Assembly (NCBI RefSeq): GCF_001441165.1
Contig: NZ_CP013126.1
Location: 124,001 to 188,000 of the forward strand
Length of the DNA: 64,000 nucleotides
Reading direction: 5' to 3'
Source of the DNA: Acidipropionibacterium acidipropionici
GTDB taxonomy: Bacteria; Actinomycetota; Actinomycetes; Propionibacteriales; Propionibacteriaceae
Within the stretch, counting starts at the first letter, position 1. The number at the start of each line of letters is the position of its first letter. The notes under the pieces are model-generated. The model searched no databases. It was given only the letters and a program-made list of their open reading frames with translations, and was not told the DNA's origin. A program made the position numbers and the translations under genes. Positions 18,934 to 26,645 of this stretch are shown here, one piece after another.

Positions 18934-18948
18934 ACATGAGTGCAGAAC
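18934..18948 (+). promoter_or_regulatory. Candidate operator, site 2
   Basis: ACATGAGTGCAGAAC, nearly identical to 17590-17604. Here it overlaps a perfect inverted repeat TGCAC-ATGA-GTGCA (18931-18944), as expected for a dimeric or tetrameric regulator. It lies about 140 bases before the EIIB start codon, which suggests a second regulated promoter. Confidence 0.45.
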
Positions 18949-19086
18949 GGGTCGGATTCACTTCCCGCGTGGTAACTGTATCCAGCAGAATCACCATCGC
19001 CGGGTCCGGGTGCGATGTTGCAGCCCGAAACCCCTGGGCGGGCCGCACAACGGATCCCGCTCACCAAACAAAGGAGTACGGACAAC

Positions 19087-19380
19087 ATGGTCAGCAAGAA
19101 GATCCTTGTGTGTTGTGGCACCGGCATCGCCACATCGGTTCAGGTCGCCAACAAGCTTCAGAAGCTTCTCAAGGACCGCGGGGTCACCACGACGATGAAG
19201 GAGTGCAAGGCGGTCGAGGTCCCGGCGCAGACGGCCGCCTTCAAGCCCGATGCGATCGTCTCGACCACCGTCGTGAAGTCCCCCTCGGCCGACGTCAAGG
19301 TCTACCGGGGCGTCGCCTTCCTCACCGGCGTCGGTGCGGACAAGCTCGCCGATCAGATCGCCGAGGATCTCAAGGGCTGA
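19087..19380 (+). CDS. PTS EIIB, galactitol family
   Basis: A 97-residue phosphocarrier with the phosphate-accepting cysteine (C10) in VCCGTGIATS, the GatB-type P-loop. It would receive phosphate from the EIIA encoded at 21527 and pass it to the polyol entering through the EIIC encoded next. A ribosome-binding site (AAAGGAG) lies about a dozen bases before ATG 19087. It has its own upstream region with a candidate operator. Confidence 0.88.
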   Translation: MVSKKILVCCGTGIATSVQVANKLQKLLKDRGVTTTMKECKAVEVPAQTAAFKPDAIVSTTVVKSPSADVKVYRGVAFLTGVGADKLADQIAEDLKG

Positions 19381-19437
19381 TCCGGCCCTGCACGGGGACG
19401 CCGGCACTAGCCCTGCCGGCCGCCCCCACACATAGGA

Positions 19438-19470
19438 AGGGTCCTCGGCCCTAGCCCGGCCGAGGACCCT
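19438..19470 (+). terminator. Intercistronic hairpin between EIIB and EIIC
   Basis: A perfect 13-base stem (AGGGTCCTCGGCC and its complement) with a seven-base loop lies between the EIIB stop and the EIIC start. It may partly terminate or stabilise the upstream message, raising EIIB relative to the membrane subunit. Confidence 0.5.
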
Positions 19471-19496
19471 CATGACAGAAGAAAGCACCTTCCATC

Positions 19497-20981
19497 ATGG
19501 GAACAGTCACAACCGTCATCCAGTACATCTTGGATCTGGGCGCGAGCGTCGTCCTGCCGATCATTATATTCCTGCTCAGCTTGTTCTTCCGAATGAAGCC
19601 CGGCAAGGCCATACGGGCAGCGCTGACGATCGGCATCGGCTTCATCGGCATCAACCTGGTCATCGGCCTGCTGGGCAACAGCCTGGGGCCCGCCGCCCAG
19701 AAGATGATCGAGAACACCGGGCTCAACCTGCCCATCATCGACGCCGGCTGGCCGGTCGCCGCGGCGATCTCCTTCGGCACGGCGAAGGTGGTGCCCTGGA
19801 TCTTCATCCTGGGCATCGCCATCAACCTCCTCATGATCGGCCTGAGGTGGACCACCACCCTCAACGTCGACATGTGGAACTTCTGGCACTTCATCTTCTC
19901 CTCGGCCTTCGTCTACATCGCCACCGGGAACTTCTGGCTCGGCCTCATCGTCGGCCTGATCACCCTCGTCATCGTGCTCAAGCTCGCTGACGTCTGCGCA
20001 CCCGTCATCCAGGACCACTACAAGATCCCCGGCGTCACGACCGCCCACACCGACACCGTCTCGTGGGCCCCGGTCGGCTGGTGTCTCAACAAGCTGCTCG
20101 ACCACGTTCCCGGGTTCCGTCACAACAAGATGACCCCCGAGTACATCCAGGACAAGTTCGGCTCCTGGGCCGAGCCGATGGTGATGGGCACCATCCTCGG
20201 CGCCGTGATCGGCATCCTCGCCTACTTCCCCGACTTCGCCGGGCCGTGGGGCACCGCGATCAAGGGGATCGTCACCGTCGCGATCTCGATGGGCGCGGTG
20301 ATGCTCCTCCTGCCGAGGATGGTCGCCCTGCTGATGGAGGGCCTCATCCCGCTCTCCGACGCCGCCCAGGAGTGGATCAAGGCCCGCTACCCCGACCGTG
20401 AGCTCAACATCGGGCTGGACGCCGCGATCCTGGTCGGCTACCCGGCCAACATGTCGGTGGCCATCATCCTGGTGCCGATCACACTGCTGCTCGGTGTCGT
20501 CATGAGCTACGCCGGCCTCAATCAGATGCTGCCCTTCACAGACCTCGCCGACACGCCGTTCTTCGCGGTCTGGGCCACCACATGGTGCCGGGGCAATATC
20601 GCCAGGGGCTCGGTGATAGGCACCTTCTTCGTCGCCTGCATGCTGACGATCGGCACCTTCATGGCCCCGGCCACCACGGTCCTCGCCCACCAGGCCAATT
20701 TCACGATCCCCCAGGGGGCCAGCCAGATCTCCTCGATCGACTCCGGCGCCCACCTCATAGCGTATTTCTTCGCATTCTTCTTCGTATTCGGGCAGGCGAA
20801 GGCCTACGGCACCGCGTTCATCATCTTCAGCATCTTCCTGCTGACCGTCTCGGTGATCTGCTACGTCGTCTTCTTCGTCCACATCCTGCGCGGCGGCAAG
20901 CCCGGCATGGAGGATCGCGAGAGGTACATGAGCGACGAGGAGCTGCAGGCCGAGGCCGAGGCAGCCGAGGCCGGGTGGTGA
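19497..20981 (+). CDS. PTS EIIC, galactitol (GAT) family permease
   Basis: A 494-residue membrane permease with about ten hydrophobic segments, of the GatC type (EIIC-GAT). It would carry a polyol across the membrane while EIIB phosphorylates it. The C-terminal tail is acidic (EELQAEAEAAEAG). The ATG at 19497 has only a weak ribosome-binding site. The family covers galactitol, arabitol and other polyols; with a TIM-like isomerase and a small polyol-phosphate dehydrogenase next to it, a short polyol such as a tetritol is my inference, not shown directly. Confidence 0.87.
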   Translation: MGTVTTVIQYILDLGASVVLPIIIFLLSLFFRMKPGKAIRAALTIGIGFIGINLVIGLLGNSLGPAAQKMIENTGLNLPIIDAGWPVAAAISFGTAKVVPWIFILGIAINLLMIGLRWTTTLNVDMWNFWHFIFSSAFVYIATGNFWLGLIVGLITLVIVLKLADVCAPVIQDHYKIPGVTTAHTDTVSWAPVGWCLNKLLDHVPGFRHNKMTPEYIQDKFGSWAEPMVMGTILGAVIGILAYFPDFAGPWGTAIKGIVTVAISMGAVMLLLPRMVALLMEGLIPLSDAAQEWIKARYPDRELNIGLDAAILVGYPANMSVAIILVPITLLLGVVMSYAGLNQMLPFTDLADTPFFAVWATTWCRGNIARGSVIGTFFVACMLTIGTFMAPATTVLAHQANFTIPQGASQISSIDSGAHLIAYFFAFFFVFGQAKAYGTAFIIFSIFLLTVSVICYVVFFVHILRGGKPGMEDRERYMSDEELQAEAEAAEAGW

Positions 20982-20987
20982 TGAGCC

Positions 20988-21422
20988 ATGGTCAACAGCA
21001 TGCTCGACATGATGCTCGGCCACTGGTGGCGGCCGCTGCTGGACTACTACTTCGCCCACTTCACCTGGATCTCCGTCCCGCTGGTGGCCTGGCTCGCGGT
21101 GCTGGTGGTCTCCCATCTGGCCGTCAAGGACGCTGAGAAGTCCATGCGTGCCGCCCTGGACGGCATGCCGGACGCCAAGAAGGCCAACGGGAAGACGCTC
21201 ACGAGGAGGCTCGAGCCGGTCATCCGGGAGGCGGCGTCCAGGCATCGCTGGATGCCCGCCGGCCCGGGGGGGATCTGGATCCGGCGCTGTGATCCCGACG
21301 ACCTCGTCGAGCACATGACCCACCTGCCGAACTACCTTCTCCGGTTCCGTGACCAGCACTTCGGGCTGTCTCCCAAGCAGCGCGGGCGCGGTGCGAAACC
21401 GCGCCGATCGCCGGCCCGCTGA
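20988..21422 (+). CDS. Unidentified single-pass membrane protein within the PTS operon
   Basis: A 144-residue protein that starts six bases after the EIIC stop. One strong transmembrane helix (about residues 23-43, HFTWISVPLVAWLAVLVVSH) is followed by a basic cytoplasmic region ending in Arg/Lys-rich sequence (QRGRGAKPRRSPAR). No PTS domain, phosphorylation motif or known family is visible. Its place between EIIC and EIIA suggests an accessory of this transporter. An in-frame start at 20981-20983 is not available, so ATG 20988 is used. Confidence 0.6.
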   Translation: MVNSMLDMMLGHWWRPLLDYYFAHFTWISVPLVAWLAVLVVSHLAVKDAEKSMRAALDGMPDAKKANGKTLTRRLEPVIREAASRHRWMPAGPGGIWIRRCDPDDLVEHMTHLPNYLLRFRDQHFGLSPKQRGRGAKPRRSPAR

Positions 21423-21526
21423 ACCGTAGCCGGACGACGATTCCCACACCGACCACACGGCGCGCCGGTTCCGGGCTCCGGGACCGGCGCGCCCCGCACA
21501 CTCACATCGAAGGACCATTCACGATC

Positions 21527-21994
21527 ATGACCGACGCCCCACGTTTCCTCGTTCTCGACGCCGACACCGCCAGCCAGGAGGAGCTCTACTCCGTCGTCAA
21601 CGCCCACCTGCTGAGCCAGGAGGCGGTCCACGAGACCTTCCTCGAGGCCGTCAGCGCCCGTGAACTGAAGTACCCGACGGGCCTGGACTTCGGCCACTGC
21701 CAGGTCGCGATCCCCCACATCGATCCCGAGCACATCATCACCCCCGGCCTGCTGGTGTGCCGCAACGCCCGTCCGACCCCCTTCCACGCGATGGACGACC
21801 CCGAGCGCACCCTCGACGTGCAGCTGTCCATCTGGCCACTGGTGACCGACCCGCAGAACCAGACCGGCATGCTGGGCGCCGTCATCGCACTGCTCCAGGA
21901 GGAGGCCTCCTACCAGCGCCTTCTCACCGAGTCCCCCGAGAACCTCGAGGAGCTGCTCTCCGGCGTCCTGGCCGCGATCGGCAGCGAGGACTGA
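21527..21994 (+). CDS. PTS EIIA, fructose/mannitol type 2 domain
   Basis: A 155-residue EIIA (PTS_EIIA_2) with the phosphorylated histidine H64 in VAIPHID. It takes phosphate from HPr, encoded at 27579 in this window, and gives it to the EIIB at 19087. It follows the unknown membrane protein by 104 bases and is the last gene of the cluster; a long hairpin follows. Confidence 0.87.
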   Translation: MTDAPRFLVLDADTASQEELYSVVNAHLLSQEAVHETFLEAVSARELKYPTGLDFGHCQVAIPHIDPEHIITPGLLVCRNARPTPFHAMDDPERTLDVQLSIWPLVTDPQNQTGMLGAVIALLQEEASYQRLLTESPENLEELLSGVLAAIGSED

Positions 21995-22030
21995 GGAGCC
22001 GCCATCCGGGCTCCCCGAGGGTCCGGACGC

Positions 22031-22066
22031 GCTTCGGCCCCCACGGACGTCCGTGGGGGCCGAAGC
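22031..22066. terminator. 36-base perfect palindrome, bidirectional terminator
   Basis: An 18-base arm (beginning GCTTCGGCCCCCACGGAC) is followed at once by its exact complement. It lies between the convergent EIIA and carD genes and probably terminates both. A few T residues follow on the plus strand. Confidence 0.75.
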
Positions 22067-22107
22067 CGTCTTGCGCTACTGAGCGACGCTACTGGGGATG
22101 AGGGGCC

Positions 22108-22593
22108 TCAGGAGGCCAGCACCTCGTCGAGCATCTCCTCCGCCTTGTCCTCCTCGACCTTCTCGGCCAGGGCGAGCTCGGAGACGAGGATCTGACGGGC
22201 CTTGGAGAGCATCCGCTTCTCGCCGGCCGACAGGCCGCGGTTGCGCTCACGGCGCCACAGGTCGCGAACCACCTCGGAGACCTTGATGACGTTGCCGCTG
22301 TGGAGCTTCTCCATGTTGGCCTTGTAACGGCGCGACCAGTTCGTCGGCTCCTCCACGTGAGTCTGACGCAGCACATCGAAGACCTTGGCCAGACCCTCCT
22401 CGTCGACGACGTCCCTCACGCCGACCAGATCCAGGTTGCACGCCGGCACCCTGACCACGAGATCGCTCTGTCCGATGATTCTCAGGACCAGGTAGAGCTT
22501 CTCCTCACCCTTGATGGTCCGGGTCTCGATATCCTCGATGACCGCCGCCCCGTGATTGGGATAGACAACCGTTTCGCCGACGTTGAAAGTCAT
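22108..22593 (-). CDS. carD: CarD-family RNA polymerase-binding transcription factor
   Basis: A 161-residue essential-type actinobacterial regulator. The N-terminal Tudor-like RNA-polymerase interaction domain starts [22 protein letters not shown]; the C-terminal helical DNA-binding domain includes the [16 protein letters not shown] tract. CarD stabilises open complexes at rRNA and many other promoters. ATG 22593 has a GAAAGGGG ribosome-binding site. TAGGAT (minus strand 22624-22619) is a possible -10 box. It diverges from the lipoprotein gene at 22877. Confidence 0.93.
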   Translation of the reverse strand: MTFNVGETVVYPNHGAAVIEDIETRTIKGEEKLYLVLRIIGQSDLVVRVPACNLDLVGVRDVVDEEGLAKVFDVLRQTHVEEPTNWSRRYKANMEKLHSGNVIKVSEVVRDLWRRERNRGLSAGEKRMLSKARQILVSELALAEKVEEDKAEEMLDEVLAS

Positions 22594-22876
22594 GTACGCA
22601 ACCCCTTTCGGGGATCCATCCTACCATGATTCTTCCCTCATTGGAAGACGTCACGCCTAGTCACCGGCAGATCGACCCTATACCAATGGATTGACATTCC
22701 GCCACCGATGTGCGTGTCGAGAGGTCTGAGCCCGCCCATCTGCGGCGTGACTAGGCGATGGACGACCGAACATGGAGACGGGCCCCGATATCACACGACC
22801 CGCCGATCGGCGCCACGGGGGTGCCCAGATCCGATAGGCTCGGCGTCGATCCCGTCGTCGGCCAGAAGAGCAGAAG

Positions 22877-23455
22877 ATGATCAGCGCGCGCACACTCCGC
22901 AGCAGGGCCACCACCGTCGTCGTGGCCGTCACCCTCCTGGCACCCGTTCTCGCGGGATGCAGCCAGGAGCCCAAGGTCATCCGGCCCTACACGCCGGCCG
23001 CCGGCGTCAACACCGCCAACGACACGGTGAAGCTGCGCGGCCTCGCTCTGGTCCATGCCGACGGCCAGGCCCGGCTCTCCGGGATGGCGACGTCCTCCCA
23101 CAACGATGCGATCACCGGCGTCACCGGCGAGGCGATGGGCCCCGACGACTCGGTCGCCGGACCGCTGAAGCCCAGCACCACCCGTGTCGCGCTGACCGCC
23201 AACGAGGGGAAGAACCTCGCGACCGCGGGCATCCAGGTGTCCTCCGACGACCTGAAGGACGGCCTGCTGGCCTCCATCACCATCACCTTCGCCAACTCGG
23301 ATCCCGTCACCGTGCTCACCCCGGTGATCTCTGCCGGCAACCCCGACTTCACTCCCGCCGCGCCGACCCCCTCGTCAACGCCCTCGGCCCCATCGTCGAC
23401 TCCGTCGGCCCTGTCCTCGGGCTCCCCCGCCCCGACGTCGACCCCCAGCTCCTGA
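22877..23455 (+). CDS. Secreted lipoprotein, LpqE-like
   Basis: A 192-residue lipoprotein. The signal peptide ends in the lipobox VLAGC, with Cys at about residue 25. The central beta-rich domain (about 40-155) resembles actinobacterial LpqE / copper-chaperone-like lipoproteins, though no metal-binding Met/His cluster is visible. The C-terminus is a Ser/Thr/Pro-rich low-complexity tail. GATAGGCT at about 22834 could be its -10 region. Confidence 0.7.
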   Translation: MISARTLRSRATTVVVAVTLLAPVLAGCSQEPKVIRPYTPAAGVNTANDTVKLRGLALVHADGQARLSGMATSSHNDAITGVTGEAMGPDDSVAGPLKPSTTRVALTANEGKNLATAGIQVSSDDLKDGLLASITITFANSDPVTVLTPVISAGNPDFTPAAPTPSSTPSAPSSTPSALSSGSPAPTSTPSS

Positions 23456-23457
23456 GT

Positions 23458-23543
23458 GCGATCGCGGACCCCACCCGCGACGCAGAACCGCGGAGCGCGA
23501 TCGCAGACCCCACCCGCAGCGCCAGGCCCGCGACGCAGAACCG
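23458..23543 (+). repeat. Short interleaved direct repeats
   Basis: A 21-base element (GCGATCGCRGACCCCACCCGC) occurs at 23458-23478 and 23497-23517 with one difference, and a 17-base element (CCCGCGACGCAGAACCG) occurs at 23474-23490 and 23527-23543. Together they form a tandem-like array in the gap between two convergent genes. Confidence 0.6.
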
Positions 23544-23590
23544 ACCACCGACCAAGCCGCCGCTACGGGGAGGCAGGAGCGAAGCGACGT

Positions 23591-23608
23591 GGAGGGGTCG
23601 GCCCCTCC
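23591..23608. terminator. Hairpin after regX3
   Basis: GGAGGGG-TCGG-CCCCTCC-type inverted repeat directly beside the stop codon of the regX3 gene (23610). It belongs to the same core family as the dispersed repeats at 1521 and 17414. Confidence 0.5.
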
Positions 23609-23609
23609 G

Positions 23610-24284
23610 TCAATCGAACTTGTATCCCAGGCCCCTGACCGTGATGATGCGGACCGGATGGGAGGGATCGGCCTCGATCTTGGCCCTCAGACGCTTGATG
23701 TGGACGTCCAGGGTCTTGGTGTCCCCCACATAGTCGGGTCCCCACACCAGGTCGATGAGCTGGCCGCGGGTCATGACCCGGCCGGCATTGCGCAGCAGCA
23801 CCTCCAGCAGCTCGAACTCCTTGAGCGCCAGCGACACCTCCCGTCCCCCCACGCTCACCTCGTGACGCTCGACGTCCATCCGGACCCCGGACTCCTCGAT
23901 GACGTCGCTCATGCCCCCGGACTCCTGGCCGCGCCGCAGCACCGCCCTGATCCTCGCGACGAGTTCGCGATGGCTGAACGGCTTGGTCACGTAGTCGTCG
24001 GCGCCCAGCTCGAGGCCGACCACCTTGTCGATCTCGGAGTCGCGGGCGGTCACCATGATGATCCCCACGCCGCCGCGCTGACGCAGCTCCCGGCACACGT
24101 CGGTGCCGGGCATCCCGGGCATCATGAGGTCCAGCAGCACGATGTCGGCCCCCGACGTGTCGTACTCCGCGAGGCCGGATCTGCCGTCCGCGGCCTCGAC
24201 GACGTCGTACCCCTCCTTGCGCAGCATGTACGCAGTGGCCTCGCGGTAGGACTCCTCGTCCTCGATGATCAGTACTCGGGTCAT
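23610..24284 (-). CDS. regX3: Phosphate-responsive response regulator RegX3
   Basis: A 224-residue OmpR/PhoB-type regulator. The receiver domain has the acidic pair at E8-D9, phospho-acceptor D52 (VLLDLMMPG) and the conserved KPF lysine. A winged-helix DNA-binding domain follows (about 130-224, ending GLGYKFD). It overlaps the histidine kinase gene by four bases. Divergent phoU and PHO-box-like arrays upstream support a phosphate-starvation role. Confidence 0.92.
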   Translation of the reverse strand: MTRVLIIEDEESYREATAYMLRKEGYDVVEAADGRSGLAEYDTSGADIVLLDLMMPGMPGTDVCRELRQRGGVGIIMVTARDSEIDKVVGLELGADDYVTKPFSHRELVARIRAVLRRGQESGGMSDVIEESGVRMDVERHEVSVGGREVSLALKEFELLEVLLRNAGRVMTRGQLIDLVWGPDYVGDTKTLDVHIKRLRAKIEADPSHPVRIITVRGLGYKFD

Positions 24285-25480
24285 CCGTTCAGATCCTCAT
24301 GTGTTGAATCGGTCTCGGTCGCATCCGGTAGCTCGTCGCCGGCCCCGGCGTCTCCACCGGGCAGTCTCAGAGTGAAGGTCGACCCCTGCCCCAGCTTGCT
24401 CCACACGTCCACGGAGCCACCGTGCACCCGGGCGATGTGCTTGACCAGGGACAGTCCCAGGCCGGTGCCCCCGTTGTCGCGGGAGCGGGCGTAGTCCACC
24501 CGGTAGAAGCGCTCGAAGATACGGTCGAGATCCTTGTCGGCGATGCCGATGCCGTTGTCCGAGACGGCGATCTCGACCAGACCCTCGTTGCTGCGGGCGC
24601 TCACCGACACCCGGGCCCTCGGCGCCGAGTAGACGATGGCGTTCTGCACCAGGTTGGCCACCGCCTCGGTGAGCTGGGCGGCGTCGCCCATCACCTGCAG
24701 CCCCTCCTGGCAGCGCACCACGACGGCCACCTCGCGGCTCTCGGCGAGCTCATCGCTGCGGTGCACGGCGTCCTCGATCACCTCGACGGCCCGGACGGCC
24801 TCCGCCCGCAGCAGCGGCTCGTCGGACTGCAGTCGGGAGAGGTCGATCACCTGGGTGACGAGGGCCGACAGCCGTGCGGTCTCGGCCTGCATCCGTCCCG
24901 CGAAGTGCCGGACGCCGTCCGGATCATCGGCCGCCCCCTCGACCGCCTCGGCGAGGATCGACACCGCGCCGATCGGGGTCTTGAGCTCGTGGCTGATGTT
25001 GGCCACGAAATCACGGCGGGCCTCATCTGCCCGCATCAACGGGGCCCGATCGGTCACCACCAGGATCATCGTCCCGTGGCCGTCGATCGGCCCGGTCAGC
25101 ACTATCCAGTGAAGCAGCGGCCCGTGCAGGACCTGCCTCAGGTCGAGCTCCCGCCTCACCCCCTCGTCCTTCTCTCGGGAGGCGCGGACCAGCTCGATCA
25201 CCTCCTTGTCGGCGACCCGCGATCCGTCCACCACGCCCTGGGCCACGGCCGCGTCATTGGCGTGAAGCACCTCATCGTGGGCGCTCACCACCGCCACCGG
25301 CACCTCCATGAGGTCGACGGTCGACTCCAGCGTGGGTTCCACCGGCAGCACCTGGACCTGCGAGGCCAGGGTGTCGACGGGATGCCTGCTCTCCTCGACG
25401 GCGCGGCTCACCAACCACGTCCCGAGGATTCCGATGCCGAGGCCCAGCAGGCCCGCCAACCACCACACGGCACTGAGCAT
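24281..25480 (-). CDS. senX3: Phosphate sensor histidine kinase SenX3
   Basis: A 399-residue kinase: one N-terminal transmembrane helix (WWLAGLLGLGIGILGTWLV), a PAS-like region, the HisKA box FVANISHELKTP, and the ATPase domain with N, G1 (DNGIGIADKDL) and G2 (GGTGLGLSLV) boxes. The frame is open to 25537, but ATG 25480 is chosen for two reasons: the product then begins at the membrane helix like mycobacterial SenX3 (about 410 residues), and the PHO-like box at 25510-25525 then lies upstream rather than inside the gene. No good ribosome-binding site is seen, so the start is the least certain point. Confidence 0.88.
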   Translation of the reverse strand: MLSAVWWLAGLLGLGIGILGTWLVSRAVEESRHPVDTLASQVQVLPVEPTLESTVDLMEVPVAVVSAHDEVLHANDAAVAQGVVDGSRVADKEVIELVRASREKDEGVRRELDLRQVLHGPLLHWIVLTGPIDGHGTMILVVTDRAPLMRADEARRDFVANISHELKTPIGAVSILAEAVEGAADDPDGVRHFAGRMQAETARLSALVTQVIDLSRLQSDEPLLRAEAVRAVEVIEDAVHRSDELAESREVAVVVRCQEGLQVMGDAAQLTEAVANLVQNAIVYSAPRARVSVSARSNEGLVEIAVSDNGIGIADKDLDRIFERFYRVDYARSRDNGGTGLGLSLVKHIARVHGGSVDVWSKLGQGSTFTLRLPGGDAGAGDELPDATETDSTHEDLNG

Positions 25481-25509
25481 AGGGGTCGCCACGACACTCG
25501 TGACCGGCA

Positions 25510-25525
25510 TGAACAGAGGGTGAAC
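25510..25525 (-). promoter_or_regulatory. PHO-box-like direct repeats facing senX3
   Basis: On the minus strand GTTCA occurs twice with exactly 11-base spacing (plus-strand TGAAC at 25510-25514 and 25521-25525), the unit length of actinobacterial PHO boxes (GTTCACC-type). It is a likely RegX3 autoregulation site. Confidence 0.55.
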
Positions 25526-25575
25526 GGCACCGGACAAGCGCTCGAGCGGCTCGGGAACAGATCCGCGCGTCGGGA

Positions 25576-25602
25576 GTTCATCGAAGGTTCACGGGAGGTT
25601 CA
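25576..25602 (+). promoter_or_regulatory. PHO-box-like triple repeat facing phoU
   Basis: GTTCA occurs three times at 25576, 25587 and 25598, each 11 bases apart, upstream of phoU. Three in-phase units are a strong match to the direct-repeat architecture bound by PhoP/RegX3-type regulators. Confidence 0.65.
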
Positions 25603-25673
25603 GCGACCCGACACGGGGCGGTTCCACCGACCGTTAGGCTCAACTCGTCAGGCCCATAACCTTGGAGGTTCGC

Positions 25674-26342
25674 ATGCGCGAGAGCTATCACGACGAGTTG
25701 GAGGGGACGACCAACGACGTCGTCACGATGGCCCAGCTGGTCCGCACGGAGGTCGCCGAGGCCACGTCCTCACTCATCGGGGCCAACCTGGCCCTCGCCG
25801 AGAAGGTCATCAGCGACGACAACAAGGTCGACGCCCTGCACGACGGCGTCGAGCAGCGCTGCTTCAACCTGCTGGCCCGCCAGGCTCCCGTCGCCGGGGA
25901 GCTGCGCACCGTCATCGCGGTGCTGCGGATGTGCTACGAGCTGTCCCGGATGGGCGACCTGGCCGTCCACGTCGCCGAGACCGCCCGGCTGCGCTTCCCC
26001 GAGCATGCGGTGCCCGATCCCGTCGCCGCACAGTTCACCGAGATGGCCAGGCTCGCCGACCAGATGATCGCCACCGCCACCCGCACGCTGGTCGACCGGG
26101 ACGCGAAGAACGCCGAGCGTCTGGCCAGCGACGACTCGGCGGTCGACGACCTGCGCAGCGAGCAGTTCCGGCTTCTTCTGGGCGACGACTGGACCTACGG
26201 CGTCGAGAAGGCCGTCGACACCGCCCTGCTCGGCCGCTACTACGAGCGGATCGCCGACCACGCCGTCGCGATCGGCTCCCGGGTGATCTACATCGTCAGC
26301 GGGCAGGCTCCCGAGGGAGAGAACTGGCCCAAGGCCTTCTAA
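25674..26342 (+). CDS. phoU: Phosphate signalling and transport regulator PhoU
   Basis: A 222-residue all-helical protein with two PhoU repeats, each holding an E/DxxxD-type metal motif region (CYELSRMGDLAVHVAE and LLGRYYERIADHAVAIG). PhoU links the Pst transporter to the SenX3-RegX3 system. ATG 25674 has TTGGAGG five bases upstream; an in-frame TTG at 25662 is inside that site and is rejected. It is divergent from senX3. Confidence 0.92.
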   Translation: MRESYHDELEGTTNDVVTMAQLVRTEVAEATSSLIGANLALAEKVISDDNKVDALHDGVEQRCFNLLARQAPVAGELRTVIAVLRMCYELSRMGDLAVHVAETARLRFPEHAVPDPVAAQFTEMARLADQMIATATRTLVDRDAKNAERLASDDSAVDDLRSEQFRLLLGDDWTYGVEKAVDTALLGRYYERIADHAVAIGSRVIYIVSGQAPEGENWPKAF

Positions 26343-26645
26343 TGAAGGGAGGGGACAACCCCTCCCCGCTCGCCAGGGCTCGCTTCCTCCCCGAATGGGT
26401 TCAGTCCGTGACCGCGTGCCCGCCCCCCCTGCACCCCTCGTAGCGGGGGCTCAGGTGCGCGACCAGTCAGCCTCGCAGGCCGCCTGCTGCGGCTCGTCTC
26501 CGCGACCGCGTCCCCCACTCTTCGGTCGACGGCATCCAAACTTGGCGGCGGCAGTGGAATTCCACTGCCGCCGCCAAGTTTGGATGCCGTCGAGCCCGGG
26601 CCAACAGGGCCGGCCCGGACCCGACCGGATCAACAGGTCAGGACG
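26343..26645. other. Convergent intergenic region, phoU to gpmA
   Basis: This 303-base gap starts with a GGAGGGG-ACAA-CCCCTCC hairpin (26350-26367 region) right after the phoU stop and contains the 68-base palindrome at 26526-26593. No credible coding frame is present. Confidence 0.6.
26526..26593. repeat. 68-base perfect palindrome (long-hairpin family, copy A)
   Basis: Thirty-four bases are followed directly by their exact complement, centred on GGAATTCC. Its arm is related (24 of 31 positions) to the arm at 59839-59869, and changes between the two copies are matched on the opposite arm. It lies between convergent genes and may terminate both or be a REP-like repeat. Confidence 0.85.

Noticed and set aside
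19470-21518. A 682-codon minus-strand frame opposite EIIC and neighbouring genes
   Set aside because: The translation is an Asp/Gly/His-rich shadow with no domain, and the sense strand encodes clear PTS proteins.
23458-23543. Interleaved repeats as a possible CRISPR array
   Set aside because: Only two units of each repeat, overlapping one another, with no regular unique spacers and no cas gene nearby.
25481-25537. A longer senX3 N-terminus starting at TTG 25537
   Set aside because: It would place the PHO-box-like repeat inside the coding region and add residues before the membrane helix that family members lack.
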